A DNA stretch of 38,369 nucleotides from Candidatus Moraniibacteriota bacterium. GTDB lineage: Bacteria > Patescibacteriota > Minisyncoccia > Moranbacterales > JAPLXC01. The stretch lies in assembly GCA_026396275.1 (NCBI GenBank), contig JAPLXC010000016.1:1-38369 (forward strand), given 5' to 3'. The notes beneath the pieces were generated by a model. It did not search any database and was not told where the DNA came from. It worked only from the letters and a program-made list of their open reading frames with translations. Below, in pieces: positions 7,562 to 15,428 of the stretch (within the stretch, counting starts at the first letter, position 1; every line of letters begins with the position of its first letter). The translations under genes were made by a program, and so were the position numbers.

Positions 7562-8131
7562 TTAATTACCATAAATCTCAACTATTCTTCCTGTTACTCC
7601 CGGCACCGCTCCTTTAACCGCCATTAAATTTTTATCCTTATCTACTAAAACCACTTCTAAATTTCGCATTGAACTCCTCCGGCCACCCATTCGCCCAGCC
7701 ATTCTTTTTCCCTTAATAACATGCTCGGGATAAGTGGCGCCAATCGATCCCGGCTTTCTCCAGTCATGCTTGTGGCCGTGAGATCTTGGAGATCCGCTAA
7801 ATCCATGCCTTTTTACCACTCCCTGAAATCCTTTGGCCTTGGAAATTCCAGAGACCTTAACAATATCTCCTGGTTGAAAAATCTCGACTGTAATTGCATC
7901 TCCCGCGTTCGGCGCTTTCTCCGTCTCTTTTCCAATTCTAAATTCTTTTCTGTGAACTTTATTTCTTGTCTTGGCAATTTCAACTTGGACTGCGCTATAT
8001 TTGTCTTTTTCCGGAGTACGTACTAGAGAAATCTTGTTAGGCTCACATTCAATCAAAGTCACATTGAGTGCTCCCTTGTTTTTGTCGTATATCGTCGTCA
8101 TCCCCAACTTTTTTCCTAAAATAAACTTCAT
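7562..8131 (-). CDS. rplC: 50S ribosomal protein L3
   Basis: Binds near the peptidyl-transferase centre. MKFILGKKLGMTTIYD at the start and GVVKRHGFSGSPRSHGHKHD followed by GSIGATYPEHVIKGKRMAGRMGG identify the family. At 189 residues it is shorter than the 205-215 of most bacteria, which is common for compact genomes. The spacer upstream to rpsJ is 234 bases. Confidence 0.97.
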   Translation of the reverse strand: MKFILGKKLGMTTIYDKNKGALNVTLIECEPNKISLVRTPEKDKYSAVQVEIAKTRNKVHRKEFRIGKETEKAPNAGDAITVEIFQPGDIVKVSGISKAKGFQGVVKRHGFSGSPRSHGHKHDWRKPGSIGATYPEHVIKGKRMAGRMGGRRSSMRNLEVVLVDKDKNLMAVKGAVPGVTGRIVEIYGN

Positions 8132-8365
8132 GGTTTGCTTTCTGGCTACTAATTACTAATTAAATACTAATATACTAATTTTCAATTTTAATATTCGTAT
8201 ATTTGTACCTGATTAGTAATTAGTAGAGAATTCTCGTAGAGAGTAACAAAAAACTGGCTTCTCACCAGCACAAAATCAAATAATTTAAATTTTGGCTGAT
8301 TTAGTATCCTATCTACATTTCATTTTCTGGAGTAAGAATCGGACTTAAACCAGTTGGTCTATGAA
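8132..8365. other. rpsJ-rplC spacer, no gene seen
   Basis: 234 bases without a credible ORF. The part next to rplC carries the AT-rich repeat vocabulary shared with 14886-14950 (GGCTACTAATTAC, AATACTAATATACTAATT, AATATTCGTATAT). Nearer rpsJ the minus strand has CTGG-N7-CCAG followed by TTTTTTG, which resembles a weak terminator or attenuator inside the operon, with only a 4-base stem. Regulation there cannot be claimed. Confidence 0.4.
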
Positions 8366-8701
8366 TCACATTTTAATTTCCACATCCACCCCCGCCGGCA
8401 AATCAAGATTAGTCAGATCATCAATGGTTTTGGGAGTAGGATTTAGTATGTCAATCAGCCGCTTATGAATTCTCATTTCATACTGTTCCCGCGAGTCCTT
8501 ATGAGCGAATGTTGACTTATTAACAGTCACTTTATGAATTTCAGTGGGAAGAGGAACCGGGCCGGTTATCCGCGCCCCGGAACGCTGAGCTGACTCGACG
8601 ATCTTGCGCGATGACTGGTCGATAACCTTGCTGTCGTATGCTTTAATCTTAATGCGAATTCGCGTAGACCGCTCCGCTTCTTCCGTCTTTTTCCCTTCCA
8701 T
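8366..8701 (-). CDS. rpsJ: 30S ribosomal protein S10
   Basis: Small-subunit head protein, also the NusE transcription factor in antitermination complexes. After a charged 10-residue lead it reads [20 protein letters not shown], then [20 protein letters not shown] and [21 protein letters not shown], the S10 signatures. 111 residues; the last 8 are ordinary. It follows tuf by 118 bases, so tuf and the S10 operon are probably one transcription unit. Confidence 0.98.
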   Translation of the reverse strand: MEGKKTEEAERSTRIRIKIKAYDSKVIDQSSRKIVESAQRSGARITGPVPLPTEIHKVTVNKSTFAHKDSREQYEMRIHKRLIDILNPTPKTIDDLTNLDLPAGVDVEIKM

Positions 8702-8819
8702 GATGTGCTTTCAAAAATAAAAAATTAAAAATACTTGGATTTTACTCATGAGTTCGGACTCACAGCAACCGCGCATTTTTGCACGGTCTGAACCTATCAC
8801 TTTTTTGCCATTCAATCGC

Positions 8820-10013
8820 TTACTTGGTAATCTTAGTAGCCACGCCGGCGCCTACTGTCTTTCCTCCCTCGCGGATCGCAAATCTCATTCCTTCTTCCAT
8901 CGCCACGGGAGCAACCAGCTTAATTTTCAAATTTACCGTGTCTCCCGGCATAACCATTTCCGTTCCCTCCGGCAATTCAACTTCTCCCGTCACGTCAGTG
9001 GTGCGGATGTAAAACTGCGGCTTGTATCCCTTAAAGAAAGGAGTGTGCCGTCCGCCTTCTTCTTTCGTCAAAATATAAACTTCTCCCTCGAATTCAGTAT
9101 GTGGAGTAATCGTTCCGGGTTTTGCCAGCACTTGGCCCCGCTCCACGTCTTCTTTTTTGGTTCCGCGCAGAAGCACCCCGGCATTGTCTCCGGCTTGCCC
9201 GCGATCGAGTGATTTGTTAAACATCTCAATTCCAGTAATTACGGTCTTTTGGGTAGAGCGAATTCCAACAATTTCCACTTCATCATTAAGGTTAATAACT
9301 CCCCGCTCAATTCTTCCGGTCACGACTGTGCCTCTTCCCTCAATGGAGAAAATATCTTCGATCGGCATCAAAAACGGCTTTTCGGTGTCGCGAACCGGCT
9401 CTGGTATTTTCTCATCCAGTGCCGCCACTAAATCGTAAATGGGTTTGACTGCTTCGTCGTCAGCTGAACCGGCCTCCAGGGCTTTCAGTGCCGACCCTCG
9501 AATGATAGACGCTTTCTCTCCATCAAATTCATACTTGGAAAGGAGTTCGCGCACCTCGGCTTCAACCAAATCAATAAGTTCGGGATCATCCACCATATCC
9601 ACTTTATTAACAAACACTACGATTGCCGGAACGCCCACTTGGCGGGCCAGTAGTATATGTTCCCGGGTTTGGGGCATCGGGCCATCAGTAGCGCTCACTA
9701 CTAAAATTGCCCCGTCCATCTGGGCTGCGCCGGTAATCATATTCTTGATGTAGTCGGCATGCCCCGGACAGTCCACGTGAGCATAATGCCTCTTCTCTGA
9801 TTCGTACTCACAGTGAGCAGTGGCAATAGTGATGCCTCGCTCCTTTTCCTCGGGCGCATTGTCAATTTCATCTACTCCCTTGGGCTTGGCCAATCCTTTG
9901 AAGCTCAGCGCCTTGAGAATCGCCGCTGTCAGAGTCGTTTTCCCATGATCAACATGGCCGATGGTTCCGACATTGATGTGGGGTTTGGTTCGTTCAAATT
10001 TTTCCGCTGCCAT
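8820..10013 (-). CDS. tuf: Elongation factor Tu
   Basis: GTPase that delivers aminoacyl-tRNA to the ribosome. G1 loop GHVDHGKT at residues 19-26, DCPGHADY (G3) near residue 82, NKVD (G4) near residue 137, and the full domain 2 and 3 sequences to residue 397. Length is standard. It is preceded by a strong promoter (10209-10237) and is the first gene ahead of rpsJ, so here tuf leads the S10 operon and is separated from fusA by a terminator. Confidence 0.99.
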   Translation of the reverse strand: MAAEKFERTKPHINVGTIGHVDHGKTTLTAAILKALSFKGLAKPKGVDEIDNAPEEKERGITIATAHCEYESEKRHYAHVDCPGHADYIKNMITGAAQMDGAILVVSATDGPMPQTREHILLARQVGVPAIVVFVNKVDMVDDPELIDLVEAEVRELLSKYEFDGEKASIIRGSALKALEAGSADDEAVKPIYDLVAALDEKIPEPVRDTEKPFLMPIEDIFSIEGRGTVVTGRIERGVINLNDEVEIVGIRSTQKTVITGIEMFNKSLDRGQAGDNAGVLLRGTKKEDVERGQVLAKPGTITPHTEFEGEVYILTKEEGGRHTPFFKGYKPQFYIRTTDVTGEVELPEGTEMVMPGDTVNLKIKLVAPVAMEEGMRFAIREGGKTVGAGVATKITK

Positions 10014-10257
10014 AAATTTTGATTTTAGCGAATATTTGCGAGCTTAATAAAATTAACCATTAAGCAACTCTCGCGCAATCTTCGCGGATTAAAATTATTG
10101 TTATTTAGTTAATTTTTTTGTTTGTGAATTTATATTAAAACAATTTGCTAATTTTGGCAAGTGTTCCAGTAGAAATCTGTGGATAACTGCGAGTATTTAA
10201 CATTTTTAATATTAGCAAGAGACAGAAAATGTGTCAAGAGAATGTATTCGGGTATAA
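10014..10257. other. tuf promoter and leader region
   Basis: No gene. It holds the promoter at 10209-10237 and an AT-rich untranslated leader of about 185 bases ahead of tuf. No strong hairpin or further repeat was recognised in the leader. Confidence 0.5.
10209..10237 (-). promoter_or_regulatory. Sigma70-type promoter of the tuf-S10 operon
   Basis: On the minus strand TTGACA (10237-10232), a 17-base spacer and TAATAT (10214-10209). The match to the housekeeping consensus is nearly perfect and the spacing is ideal. It lies just after the terminator of the preceding unit and about 195 bases ahead of the tuf start, leaving a long AT-rich leader. Confidence 0.85.
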
Positions 10258-10288
10258 AGAGAAAAAAGAAGGTGAGTTATCACCTTCT
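10258..10288 (-). terminator. Intrinsic terminator of the str operon
   Basis: On the minus strand AGAAGGTGA, a TAAC loop and TCACCTTCT, then TTTTTTC. This is a 9-base perfect stem with a T run. It comes 30 bases after the end of the small UGA-interrupted ORF and ahead of the tuf promoter. Confidence 0.9.
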
Positions 10289-10318
10289 CTAAATCCCTAA
10301 TTGTTCTAATCGAACGAT

Positions 10319-10474
10319 TTAATCTACTTGTTCGGTTTTTTCCTTTTTAATTTTTAAGATTTTCTCTAAGTCTGCGGTGCTTTCAAGCCCGTCATAATGC
10401 CTGAAAAGTCAATCATTTTCCGTTTCAGTTGTCGAAAAGTGACCGAATCCTAAGTCGTTTTCGTCTTTCGCCAT
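10319..10474 (-). CDS. Small ORF with in-frame UGA (51 sense and UGA codons)
   Basis: Starts at ATG 10474 after a strong AAGGAGG Shine-Dalgarno with 5-base spacing. It reads MAKDENDLGFGHFSTTETEN, D, then UGA (10411-10409), then the same frame continues LFRHYDGLESTADLEKILKI and on to TAA at 10319. Both halves have a composition like a real small acidic/basic protein. The UGA is followed by C, a leaky context, and an 8-base hairpin (TTTCAGGC/GCTTGAAA) begins 2 bases after it. It may be a 21-residue peptide, a read-through gene, or a pseudogene in which TGG became TGA. I do not recognise a family. Confidence 0.45.
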
Positions 10475-10508
10475 AATATCCTCCTTCCATTTAATATCCT
10501 CTTTCCAT
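10475..10508 (-). promoter_or_regulatory. Tandem duplicated Shine-Dalgarno segment
   Basis: On the minus strand ATGGAAAGAGGATATT and ATGGAAGGAGGATATT lie head to tail with an 18-base period, directly ahead of the ATG at 10474. The distal copy encodes the mini-frame MERGY-stop. The proximal copy supplies the perfect GGAGG for the UGA-interrupted ORF. Confidence 0.6.
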
Positions 10509-10520
10509 TAATTTGCGTTA

Positions 10521-12602
10521 TTACTTTTTACTGATAATCTCCTCGGCAACATTGCGGGGAACTTCGGCATAATGGCTGAATTCCATAGTATAAGTTGCGC
10601 GGCCTTGGGTGAGCGAACGCATTTGGGTCGCGTAGCCGAACATTTGGGCTAGCGGCACTTCAGAGTCAATTACTTTCACTCGAGCGTTTCCTTCTCCTCG
10701 GTCGGTAATTTCCTTGATTATTCCCCTCCGGGAATTAATGTCGCCCACAATATCGCCCATAAACTGCTCGGGAACAATAACCACCACTTTCATTATCGGC
10801 TCAAGAAGCACGGGACTAGCCCGCCTGACTGCTTCCTGAAGTGCCATTGATCCGGCAATCTTGAAAGCCGCTTCGGAAGAATCAACTTCATGGTACGAAC
10901 CGTCATAAAGAGTAACATTAACGTCAATAACGGGATATCCTGCCACTACTCCGTTTTGCATCGCTTCTTCTACCCCCTTTTCCACCGCGGGAATAAATTC
11001 CTGGGGAATAACTCCTCCTTTGATTTTGTTGATAAATTCAAATCCTTCGCCGGGATGCTTTGGCTCTATTCGCAGCCAGCAGTGACCGTATTGACCGCGG
11101 CCTCCCGACTGGCGAATATATTTTCCTTCCGCTTCCGCGGAGGCCTTCACTGTCTCCCGATACGCTACCTGGGGCTTTCCCACATTGCCTTCCACTTTAA
11201 ATTCCCGCTTCATCCGGTCGACAATTACTTCCAGATGGAGTTCTCCCATTCCGGAAATGATGGTTTGGCTGCTCTCCTCATCAGTTCTCACCTTGAAGGT
11301 TGGATCTTCTACGGAAAGCTTTTTCAGCGCCAGTCCCATCTTCTCCTGATCGGCTTTGGTTTTCGGTTCAATGGCAATATCAATTACTGGCTCGGGAAAA
11401 GTGATCGCCTCAAGAATAATGGGACTCTCCGGATCGCAAAGAGTATCACCGGTAGTGGTGTTTTTCATGCCTACCAGCGCTCCAATTCCTCCCGCGTATA
11501 TTTCCTGCACCTCTTCGCGATGATTGGCGTGCATTCTAAGAATCCGGCCGACTCTCTCCTTTTCATCCTTGGTAGAGTTCAGAATATAAGAACCGGCTTT
11601 GAGAATTCCTGAATAAACACGGAAAAATGTCAACTGACCAACAAAAGGATCAGTAGCTACTTTAAAAGCCAGTGCTGAAAATGGCTCTTCATCTAATGCT
11701 TTTCTTTCTGACTCTTCACTAGTTTCGGGATCAATACCTTTTACTGGTGGAATATCTGCTGGAGAGGGCAAATAATCAACCACCGCGTCCAGAACTTTCT
11801 GCACGCCCTTATTGCGAAGAGCTGAACCTACAAGCACCGGAATTAACCTCGCCTTAATAACTGCTTGGCGCAACGCTTTCTTCAGTTCTTCAATTGATAT
11901 TTCTTTACCTCCCACGTATTTTTCTGTCAGTGCATCGTCGGTTTCGGCGATTTTCTCCACCATTTTATCTCTCCACTCCTTGGATTTTTCGGCATAGTCA
12001 GCGGGAATTTCACCTTCCACCACTTTTTCTCCCTTGTCGCCCTCAAAAGAATAGAACTTCATTATCATTAGATCAATCACGCCGCGGAAATCGCCGCGCT
12101 CTCCGATCGGGATTTGAATTGCCACCGCATGAGGAGTCAGGCGGTTCCAGATCGAACTCAGCGAATATTCAAAACTGGCTCCCTCCTTGTCAATCTTGTT
12201 GATAAAGCAAACTCGGGGAACATTATATTTATCCGCTTGCCGCCAGACCGTTTCGGACTGCGGCTCCACGCCTTCTTTGCCGTCAAACACGACTACTCCC
12301 CCGTCAAGAACGCGCAGTGACCGTTCCACTTCAACGGTAAAGTCAACGTGTCCCGGAGTGTCAATAATATTTATCTGATTATCCTGCCAATAACAAGTGG
12401 TAGCAGCGCTGGTGATGGTGATTCCCCGCTCGCGCTCCTGCGCCATCCAGTCCATCACTGCTTCTCCCTCGTGAACTTCTCCGATTTTATGAGTAATTCC
12501 GGTGTAATACAAAATCCGCTCGGTGACCGTGGTCTTGCCGGCATCAATGTGGGCGATGATCCCTATATTTCTTAATCTTTCTATTGGCGTGGTTCGTGCC
12601 AT
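10521..12602 (-). CDS. fusA: Elongation factor G
   Basis: GTPase that drives tRNA-mRNA translocation. From [20 protein letters not shown] it has the G1 loop AHIDAGKTT, the switch segment [20 protein letters not shown] and NKIDKEGA, and all five domains to [16 protein letters not shown] (693 residues). An in-frame ATG 9 codons upstream (12629) lies in repeat sequence and is unlikely. It is the third long gene of the str operon. Confidence 0.99.
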   Translation of the reverse strand: MARTTPIERLRNIGIIAHIDAGKTTVTERILYYTGITHKIGEVHEGEAVMDWMAQERERGITITSAATTCYWQDNQINIIDTPGHVDFTVEVERSLRVLDGGVVVFDGKEGVEPQSETVWRQADKYNVPRVCFINKIDKEGASFEYSLSSIWNRLTPHAVAIQIPIGERGDFRGVIDLMIMKFYSFEGDKGEKVVEGEIPADYAEKSKEWRDKMVEKIAETDDALTEKYVGGKEISIEELKKALRQAVIKARLIPVLVGSALRNKGVQKVLDAVVDYLPSPADIPPVKGIDPETSEESERKALDEEPFSALAFKVATDPFVGQLTFFRVYSGILKAGSYILNSTKDEKERVGRILRMHANHREEVQEIYAGGIGALVGMKNTTTGDTLCDPESPIILEAITFPEPVIDIAIEPKTKADQEKMGLALKKLSVEDPTFKVRTDEESSQTIISGMGELHLEVIVDRMKREFKVEGNVGKPQVAYRETVKASAEAEGKYIRQSGGRGQYGHCWLRIEPKHPGEGFEFINKIKGGVIPQEFIPAVEKGVEEAMQNGVVAGYPVIDVNVTLYDGSYHEVDSSEAAFKIAGSMALQEAVRRASPVLLEPIMKVVVIVPEQFMGDIVGDINSRRGIIKEITDRGEGNARVKVIDSEVPLAQMFGYATQMRSLTQGRATYTMEFSHYAEVPRNVAEEIISKK

Positions 12603-12608
12603 AAGTTT

Positions 12609-12660
12609 AATGCAAAAATCAAAAATCAAAATGCAAAATCACATTTCAAAATGCAAAATT
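12609..12660. repeat. A-rich repeat, left arm next to fusA
   Basis: Consists of AAAAATCAAAAATCAAAATG-like words. The reverse complement of 12859-12918 gives the same words (the best run is AATCAAAAATCAAAAT), so the two segments are inverted around the small Cys gene. Related text is found at 28155-28240. Confidence 0.6.
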
Positions 12661-12835
12661 ATTTTTTATTATAAGCACAAATTACAATGTCTAGATATTC
12701 AATACCTTTAAAGTATTTGCAAATAGAAACATTCTTAACGGCGCATTTATGTTTTTTAGATTTTTCTTCGACATTCCAGGGACAATCATCTTGTTTCCAA
12801 TGGATTTTTTTATTACTTATCAAATCAATATCCAT
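12659..12835 (-). CDS. Small cysteine-containing protein between rpsG and fusA
   Basis: 58 residues from ATG 12835, preceded by AAAGGGTG at 6-base spacing. The sequence starts MDIDLISNKKIHWKQDDCPW and has four Cys residues (about 18, 31, 39 and 53) with an HKCAVKN-ICKYF segment. It might bind a metal or iron-sulfur cluster; this is not shown. I have the impression that similar proteins occur in other Parcubacteria but can name no family. A longer frame reaching 12973 runs through repeats and overlaps rpsG, so the start at 12835 is preferred. It is enclosed by inverted A-rich repeats. Confidence 0.7.
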   Translation of the reverse strand: MDIDLISNKKIHWKQDDCPWNVEEKSKKHKCAVKNVSICKYFKGIEYLDIVICAYNKK

Positions 12836-12858
12836 GTTAGCACCCTTTAGATGCCTAA

Positions 12859-12918
12859 ATTTTATTTTTGATTTTTGCATTGTCATTTTAATTTTTGAAT
12901 TTTGATTTTTGATTTTGC
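12859..12918. repeat. A-rich repeat, right arm next to rpsG
   Basis: T-rich on the plus strand (TTTTTGATTTTTGCATTGTC and on); its reverse complement matches the vocabulary of 12609-12660. It occupies the spacer between the rpsG stop and the small Cys gene. It ends at, and slightly overlaps, the rpsG stop codon. Confidence 0.6.
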
Positions 12919-13385
12919 TAGGCGAAGTGGGCGAATGCTTTGTTGGCTTCCGCCATTCGGTGAGTGTCCTCACGCTTTTTCATTGCCGCACCGGTTTTAT
13001 TGGAGGCATCAATTAACTCATCGGCCAGTTTTTCCGCCATTTTCTTTCCTTTGCGGTTCCAGCAGGAATTCAAAATCCAGCGTATCGCCAGCGTTTGCCG
13101 GCGCTCTCCCGCTACCGGAATAGGAACTTGATAATTGGCTCCTCCGATCCGGCGTGATTTAAGCTCAAGAAGCGGGGAGACATTCTTAATGGCCTGTTCA
13201 AAGACATTAAGTCCGCCTTTTTTTGTTCTCTCGTGAATAATATCAAAAGTATCATAAATAATTTTTTCCGCCGCTCCCCGTTTTCCATCCATCATCAAAT
13301 AGCCAATAAAACGCCCGACCAACAGATTGTTGTATCTGGGATCCGGCTTCCATTTTTTCTTAAATTGCCTCTTCTTTCTCGACAT
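12918..13385 (-). CDS. rpsG: 30S ribosomal protein S7
   Basis: Primary assembly protein of the small-subunit head. MSRKKRQFKKKWKPDPRYNN at the start, RIGGANYQVPIPVAGERRQTLAIRW in the middle and EDTHRMAEANKAFAHFA at the end are diagnostic. 155 residues, normal length. It follows rpsL by 128 bases, filled by repeat copy 2 and 'ACGAAT' repeats. Confidence 0.98.
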   Translation of the reverse strand: MSRKKRQFKKKWKPDPRYNNLLVGRFIGYLMMDGKRGAAEKIIYDTFDIIHERTKKGGLNVFEQAIKNVSPLLELKSRRIGGANYQVPIPVAGERRQTLAIRWILNSCWNRKGKKMAEKLADELIDASNKTGAAMKKREDTHRMAEANKAFAHFA

Positions 13386-13439
13386 GTCTTTGCGCTTACG
13401 AAACTACGAATTTCGTACGAATGCACGAATACTTTTGAA

Positions 13440-13512
13440 AAATTCGTATATTAGTAAATGATTCGCCACCGCCTCAGCGGGGTCCCGCTTTAGCGGGATA
13501 ATTCGTAAAGAA
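13440..13512. repeat. Intergenic repeat with GC hairpin, copy 2
   Basis: Same order as the copy at 2003-2075: ATTCGTATATT, then ATGATTCGCCACCGCCT, AGCGGGGTCCCGCT, AGCGGGATA, TTCGTAAAGAA. Starts one base after the rpsL stop codon, as copy 1 starts one base after the rplN stop. Confidence 0.75.
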
Positions 13513-13513
13513 A

Positions 13514-13936
13514 TTATTCTGATTTTTCTTTGGGTACCTTGGCGCCGTACAGCGATCTTCCTCTTTTTCTTCCTTCCACTCCGGCCGCGTCCAGCACTCC
13601 CCGCACCACGTGATAGCGCACGCCGGGAAGATCCTTAACCCTTCCTCCTCTAATTATCACGATTGAGTGTTCCTGGAGATTATGGCCAATGCCGGGAATG
13701 TAAGCTGTCACTTCCATGCCGTTGGTCAGTCGCACTCTGGCAATCTTGCGCAGAGCCGAATTCGGTTTTTTAGGAGTGGTCGTCCCCACTTTGATGCAAA
13801 CGCCGCGCTTAAAAGGACCGAAGGTCTTAACCGGCCGGTTTTTGATAGTGTTGAAAACATTTGTCAAAGCCGGCGCTTTCGATTTCTTCTTTTTTGATTT
13901 GCGCTGTCTTTTCACTAATTGGTTAATCGTTGGCAT
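13514..13936 (-). CDS. rpsL: 30S ribosomal protein S12
   Basis: Decoding-centre protein and the target site of streptomycin-resistance mutations. [20 protein letters not shown], then the conserved [20 protein letters not shown] and [19 protein letters not shown]. 140 residues. It is the first gene of the str operon and is preceded by a clear promoter (14151-14179) and a leader with a strong hairpin. Confidence 0.98.
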   Translation of the reverse strand: MPTINQLVKRQRKSKKKKSKAPALTNVFNTIKNRPVKTFGPFKRGVCIKVGTTTPKKPNSALRKIARVRLTNGMEVTAYIPGIGHNLQEHSIVIIRGGRVKDLPGVRYHVVRGVLDAAGVEGRKRGRSLYGAKVPKEKSE

Positions 13937-14053
13937 ATCCGAATGACAATACTAATTATATCCGAATGACAATTCGAATTCGTTTCTTAATTCGCGTGTA
14001 ATTCGTATTCTAATTCGCATCAAACAAAAACGTGCTAGTTTATCCCTTACCAA

Positions 14054-14073
14054 AACCACATATAAATGTGGTT
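14054..14073 (-). promoter_or_regulatory. Hairpin in the str-operon leader
   Basis: AACCACAT and ATGTGGTT (8 of 8 bases) around a 4-base loop, enclosed by CCCT...AGGG further out. It lies in the leader of about 210 bases between the promoter and rpsL. It may be a ribosomal-protein binding site, but no known leader class was recognised. Confidence 0.5.
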
Positions 14074-14150
14074 ATGCTAGGGTCTGATAGCGGCTATTTA
14101 TCTCAATTTTGCTAAATCTGATTTTGGTGCGGGACAATCTAGCAATGTTA

Positions 14151-14179
14151 ATTCTATTATTATCCGGTAAGATTGTCAA
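14151..14179 (-). promoter_or_regulatory. Sigma70-type promoter of the str operon
   Basis: TTGACA (14179-14174), 17 bases, TAGAAT (14156-14151) on the minus strand. The -35 hexamer begins 8 bases beyond the stop codon of the M50 protease gene, and the first downstream gene is rpsL. Confidence 0.8.
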
Positions 14180-14186
14180 TATAAAG

Positions 14187-14885
14187 TTAAATCGCGATGC
14201 TAAAGAACAGATTCCAGAAAAAATCGAGGAGAATACTCAAGGGACCAGAAAAAAGAAAAATTAGTAATAGCAGAAACATAAACCCGAACTGTTCCAGAAT
14301 TATCATTGTTTCAGTTTTAACGGAAAGCACTGAGAAAAGGAGTTTTGAGCCATCCAGCGGCGGGATAGGAATTAAATTGAAAAAGGCGAGAAGCACATTC
14401 CAAAATATTATCATCGCAAAGAGAGTGAAAAATATCGAACCGACTGATCCGGAAATGGCTTGCGAAATATTTCCCCAGTTGGTGATGTTTTGCACGATGT
14501 CAATTTTAGCGGCTGCCGGAATAGCGATAAATCTCGCTGCTAAAGCAAAAATAAGCGCCAAAAGTATATTTGACCCGGGGCCAGCGACCGCTACTACCGC
14601 CGGTCCCCATCTCTGATTTTTGAGATTATAGGGATTATAAGGTACGGGTTTGGCAGAACCAAAAGTAAATCGGCCTTGAGTCACTAAGAGCATTAAAAGC
14701 GGAATAGCAATCGTCCACCAGGGATCAATGTGCCGGATCGGATTAAAAGTGAGGCGTCCTGCGTATTTGGCGGTCGAATCACCTAGCCACAAAGCCGCAA
14801 TTCCATGAGAAATTTCATGGATAATGACGGAATAGAGCAAGATAGCGATATAAAAGATAATTAATACAACCTCATTTAACATCAT
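14187..14885 (-). CDS. Site-2 type membrane metalloprotease (M50 family)
   Basis: Membrane-embedded zinc protease that cleaves substrates within or next to the bilayer. HEISH is at residues 23-27 inside the first hydrophobic segment, and the second metal motif region PIPPLDGSKLL is near residue 175. Several more membrane segments follow and precede it. 232 residues, a compact form without a PDZ domain, as common for this subfamily. Two adjacent Met codons make 14885 or 14882 the start. The substrate is unknown. It lies upstream of, and in line with, the str operon but has no clear terminator after it. Confidence 0.9.
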   Translation of the reverse strand: MMLNEVVLIIFYIAILLYSVIIHEISHGIAALWLGDSTAKYAGRLTFNPIRHIDPWWTIAIPLLMLLVTQGRFTFGSAKPVPYNPYNLKNQRWGPAVVAVAGPGSNILLALIFALAARFIAIPAAAKIDIVQNITNWGNISQAISGSVGSIFFTLFAMIIFWNVLLAFFNLIPIPPLDGSKLLFSVLSVKTETMIILEQFGFMFLLLLIFLFSGPLSILLDFFWNLFFSIAI

Positions 14886-14935
14886 TTTGGCTACTAATTA
14901 CGAATCAAATACTAATATACTAATTCTCAATTTTA

Positions 14936-15007
14936 ATATTCGTATATTCGTACCTGATTCGCCACCGCCTTGCGGGGTCCCGCTGCAGCGGGATAGTTAG
15001 TAGAGTT
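14936..15007. repeat. Intergenic repeat with GC hairpin, copy 3
   Basis: ATATTCGTATATTCGTACCT, GATTCGCCACCGCCTT, GCGGGGTCCCGCTGCAGCGG and GATAGTTAGTAGAG repeat the layout of copies 1 and 2 with one base deleted. It lies between the divergent M50 protease and rpmB genes, so this copy is not behind a ribosomal gene stop codon. Confidence 0.75.
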
Positions 15008-15027
15008 AGAGATACGACATACTCCAC

Positions 15028-15056
15028 TTGCCAAACAATTATTCCCATGATAATCT
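15028..15056 (+). promoter_or_regulatory. Promoter of rpmB
   Basis: TTGCCA (15028-15033), 17-base spacer, TAATCT (15051-15056) on the plus strand, about 100 bases ahead of the rpmB start. A reasonable sigma70-type match. Confidence 0.6.
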
Positions 15057-15088
15057 AAATCTTGTAATAAATCAACTACGCCATGAAG

Positions 15089-15139
15089 CATGAAACACGA
15101 AACATAAAGCAATTTGGTGTTTATGTTACATGTTTCATG
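15089..15139 (+). repeat. Inverted repeat in the rpmB leader
   Basis: 15089-15108 (CATGAAACACGAAACATAAA) and 15120-15139 (TTTATGTTACATGTTTCATG) match as inverted arms in 17 of 20 positions around an 11-base loop. It lies between the rpmB promoter and start codon, so the transcript would form a stable hairpin ending 17 bases ahead of the ATG. Confidence 0.7.
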
Positions 15140-15156
15140 TTACATGTTCCATATTT

Positions 15157-15333
15157 ATGAGTAAAGTTTGTTCCATCTGCGGCCGGATGGCAAAAAGCGG
15201 GATATCGCGCAGCCATTCCAATATCGCCTCCAAGCGTAAATTTTCTATTAATCTTCAATCCAAAAAAATTAAGGGAAAAAGAGCGAAGGTCTGCACCAGG
15301 TGTATTAAAACAATGTCGAAGGAAAAGAAATAG
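15157..15333 (+). CDS. rpmB: 50S ribosomal protein L28
   Basis: Large-subunit protein, 58 residues from ATG 15157: MSKVCSICGRMAKSGISRSH, then SKRKFSINLQ and a second pair, CTRC, near residue 48. The two CxxC pairs indicate the zinc-binding form. It stands alone on the plus strand with its own promoter, which is usual for rpmB. The in-frame ATG at 15130 lies in the leader hairpin arm and gives an unlikely amino end. Confidence 0.93.
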   Translation: MSKVCSICGRMAKSGISRSHSNIASKRKFSINLQSKKIKGKRAKVCTRCIKTMSKEKK

Positions 15334-15370
15334 TTTTGTTAGCTTAATTAGCTTCATTAGTTATTATAAT

Positions 15371-15402
15371 AGTATAGACGTAGTATATACCACGTATATA
15401 CT
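15371..15402. promoter_or_regulatory. Triple GTATATAC site 1
   Basis: GTATAGAC (15372-15379), GTATATAC (15383-15390) and GTATATAC (15394-15401) occur at an 11-base period. The last two form AGTATATAC-CAC-GTATATACT, a 21-base near-palindrome. A TATAAT (15365-15370) immediately precedes them. Nearly the same 21 bases recur at 35488-35508. The phasing of one helical turn suggests cooperative binding of a small dimeric DNA-binding protein; the protein is unknown. Confidence 0.55.
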
Positions 15403-15428
15403 ATTTCTTTTTGCCTTTTGTAATTTTT

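Noticed and set aside
8318-8365. tRNA-like sequence (GGTTTAAGTCCGATTC followed by TACTCCA) between rpsJ and rplC
   Set aside because: The T-arm stem does not close and no acceptor, D or anticodon stems can be drawn.
10409-10411. Genome-wide UGA recoding as the reason for the in-frame UGA
   Set aside because: All long conserved genes in the window are free of internal TGA, and several genes end in TGA, so a global change of the code is not supported.
10395-10411. Bacterial selenocysteine insertion element
   Set aside because: The hairpin is close to the UGA, but the frame has no Cys or redox motif, no selenoprotein family fits, and no selA/selB/selC is in the window. Kept only as an option within the finding.
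10890-11612. 240-residue open frame on the plus strand opposite fusA
   Set aside because: It runs antisense through a full-length conserved fusA, has no Shine-Dalgarno and no recognisable motif. The same holds for long plus-strand frames opposite ftsZ (31932-32537), rplE, tuf, nrdD and ddl.
12836-12973. Longer version of the small Cys protein starting at 12973
   Set aside because: The extra 46 residues are translated from the A-rich repeat and the antiparallel-frame end of rpsG; the ATG at 12835 has a suitable Shine-Dalgarno.
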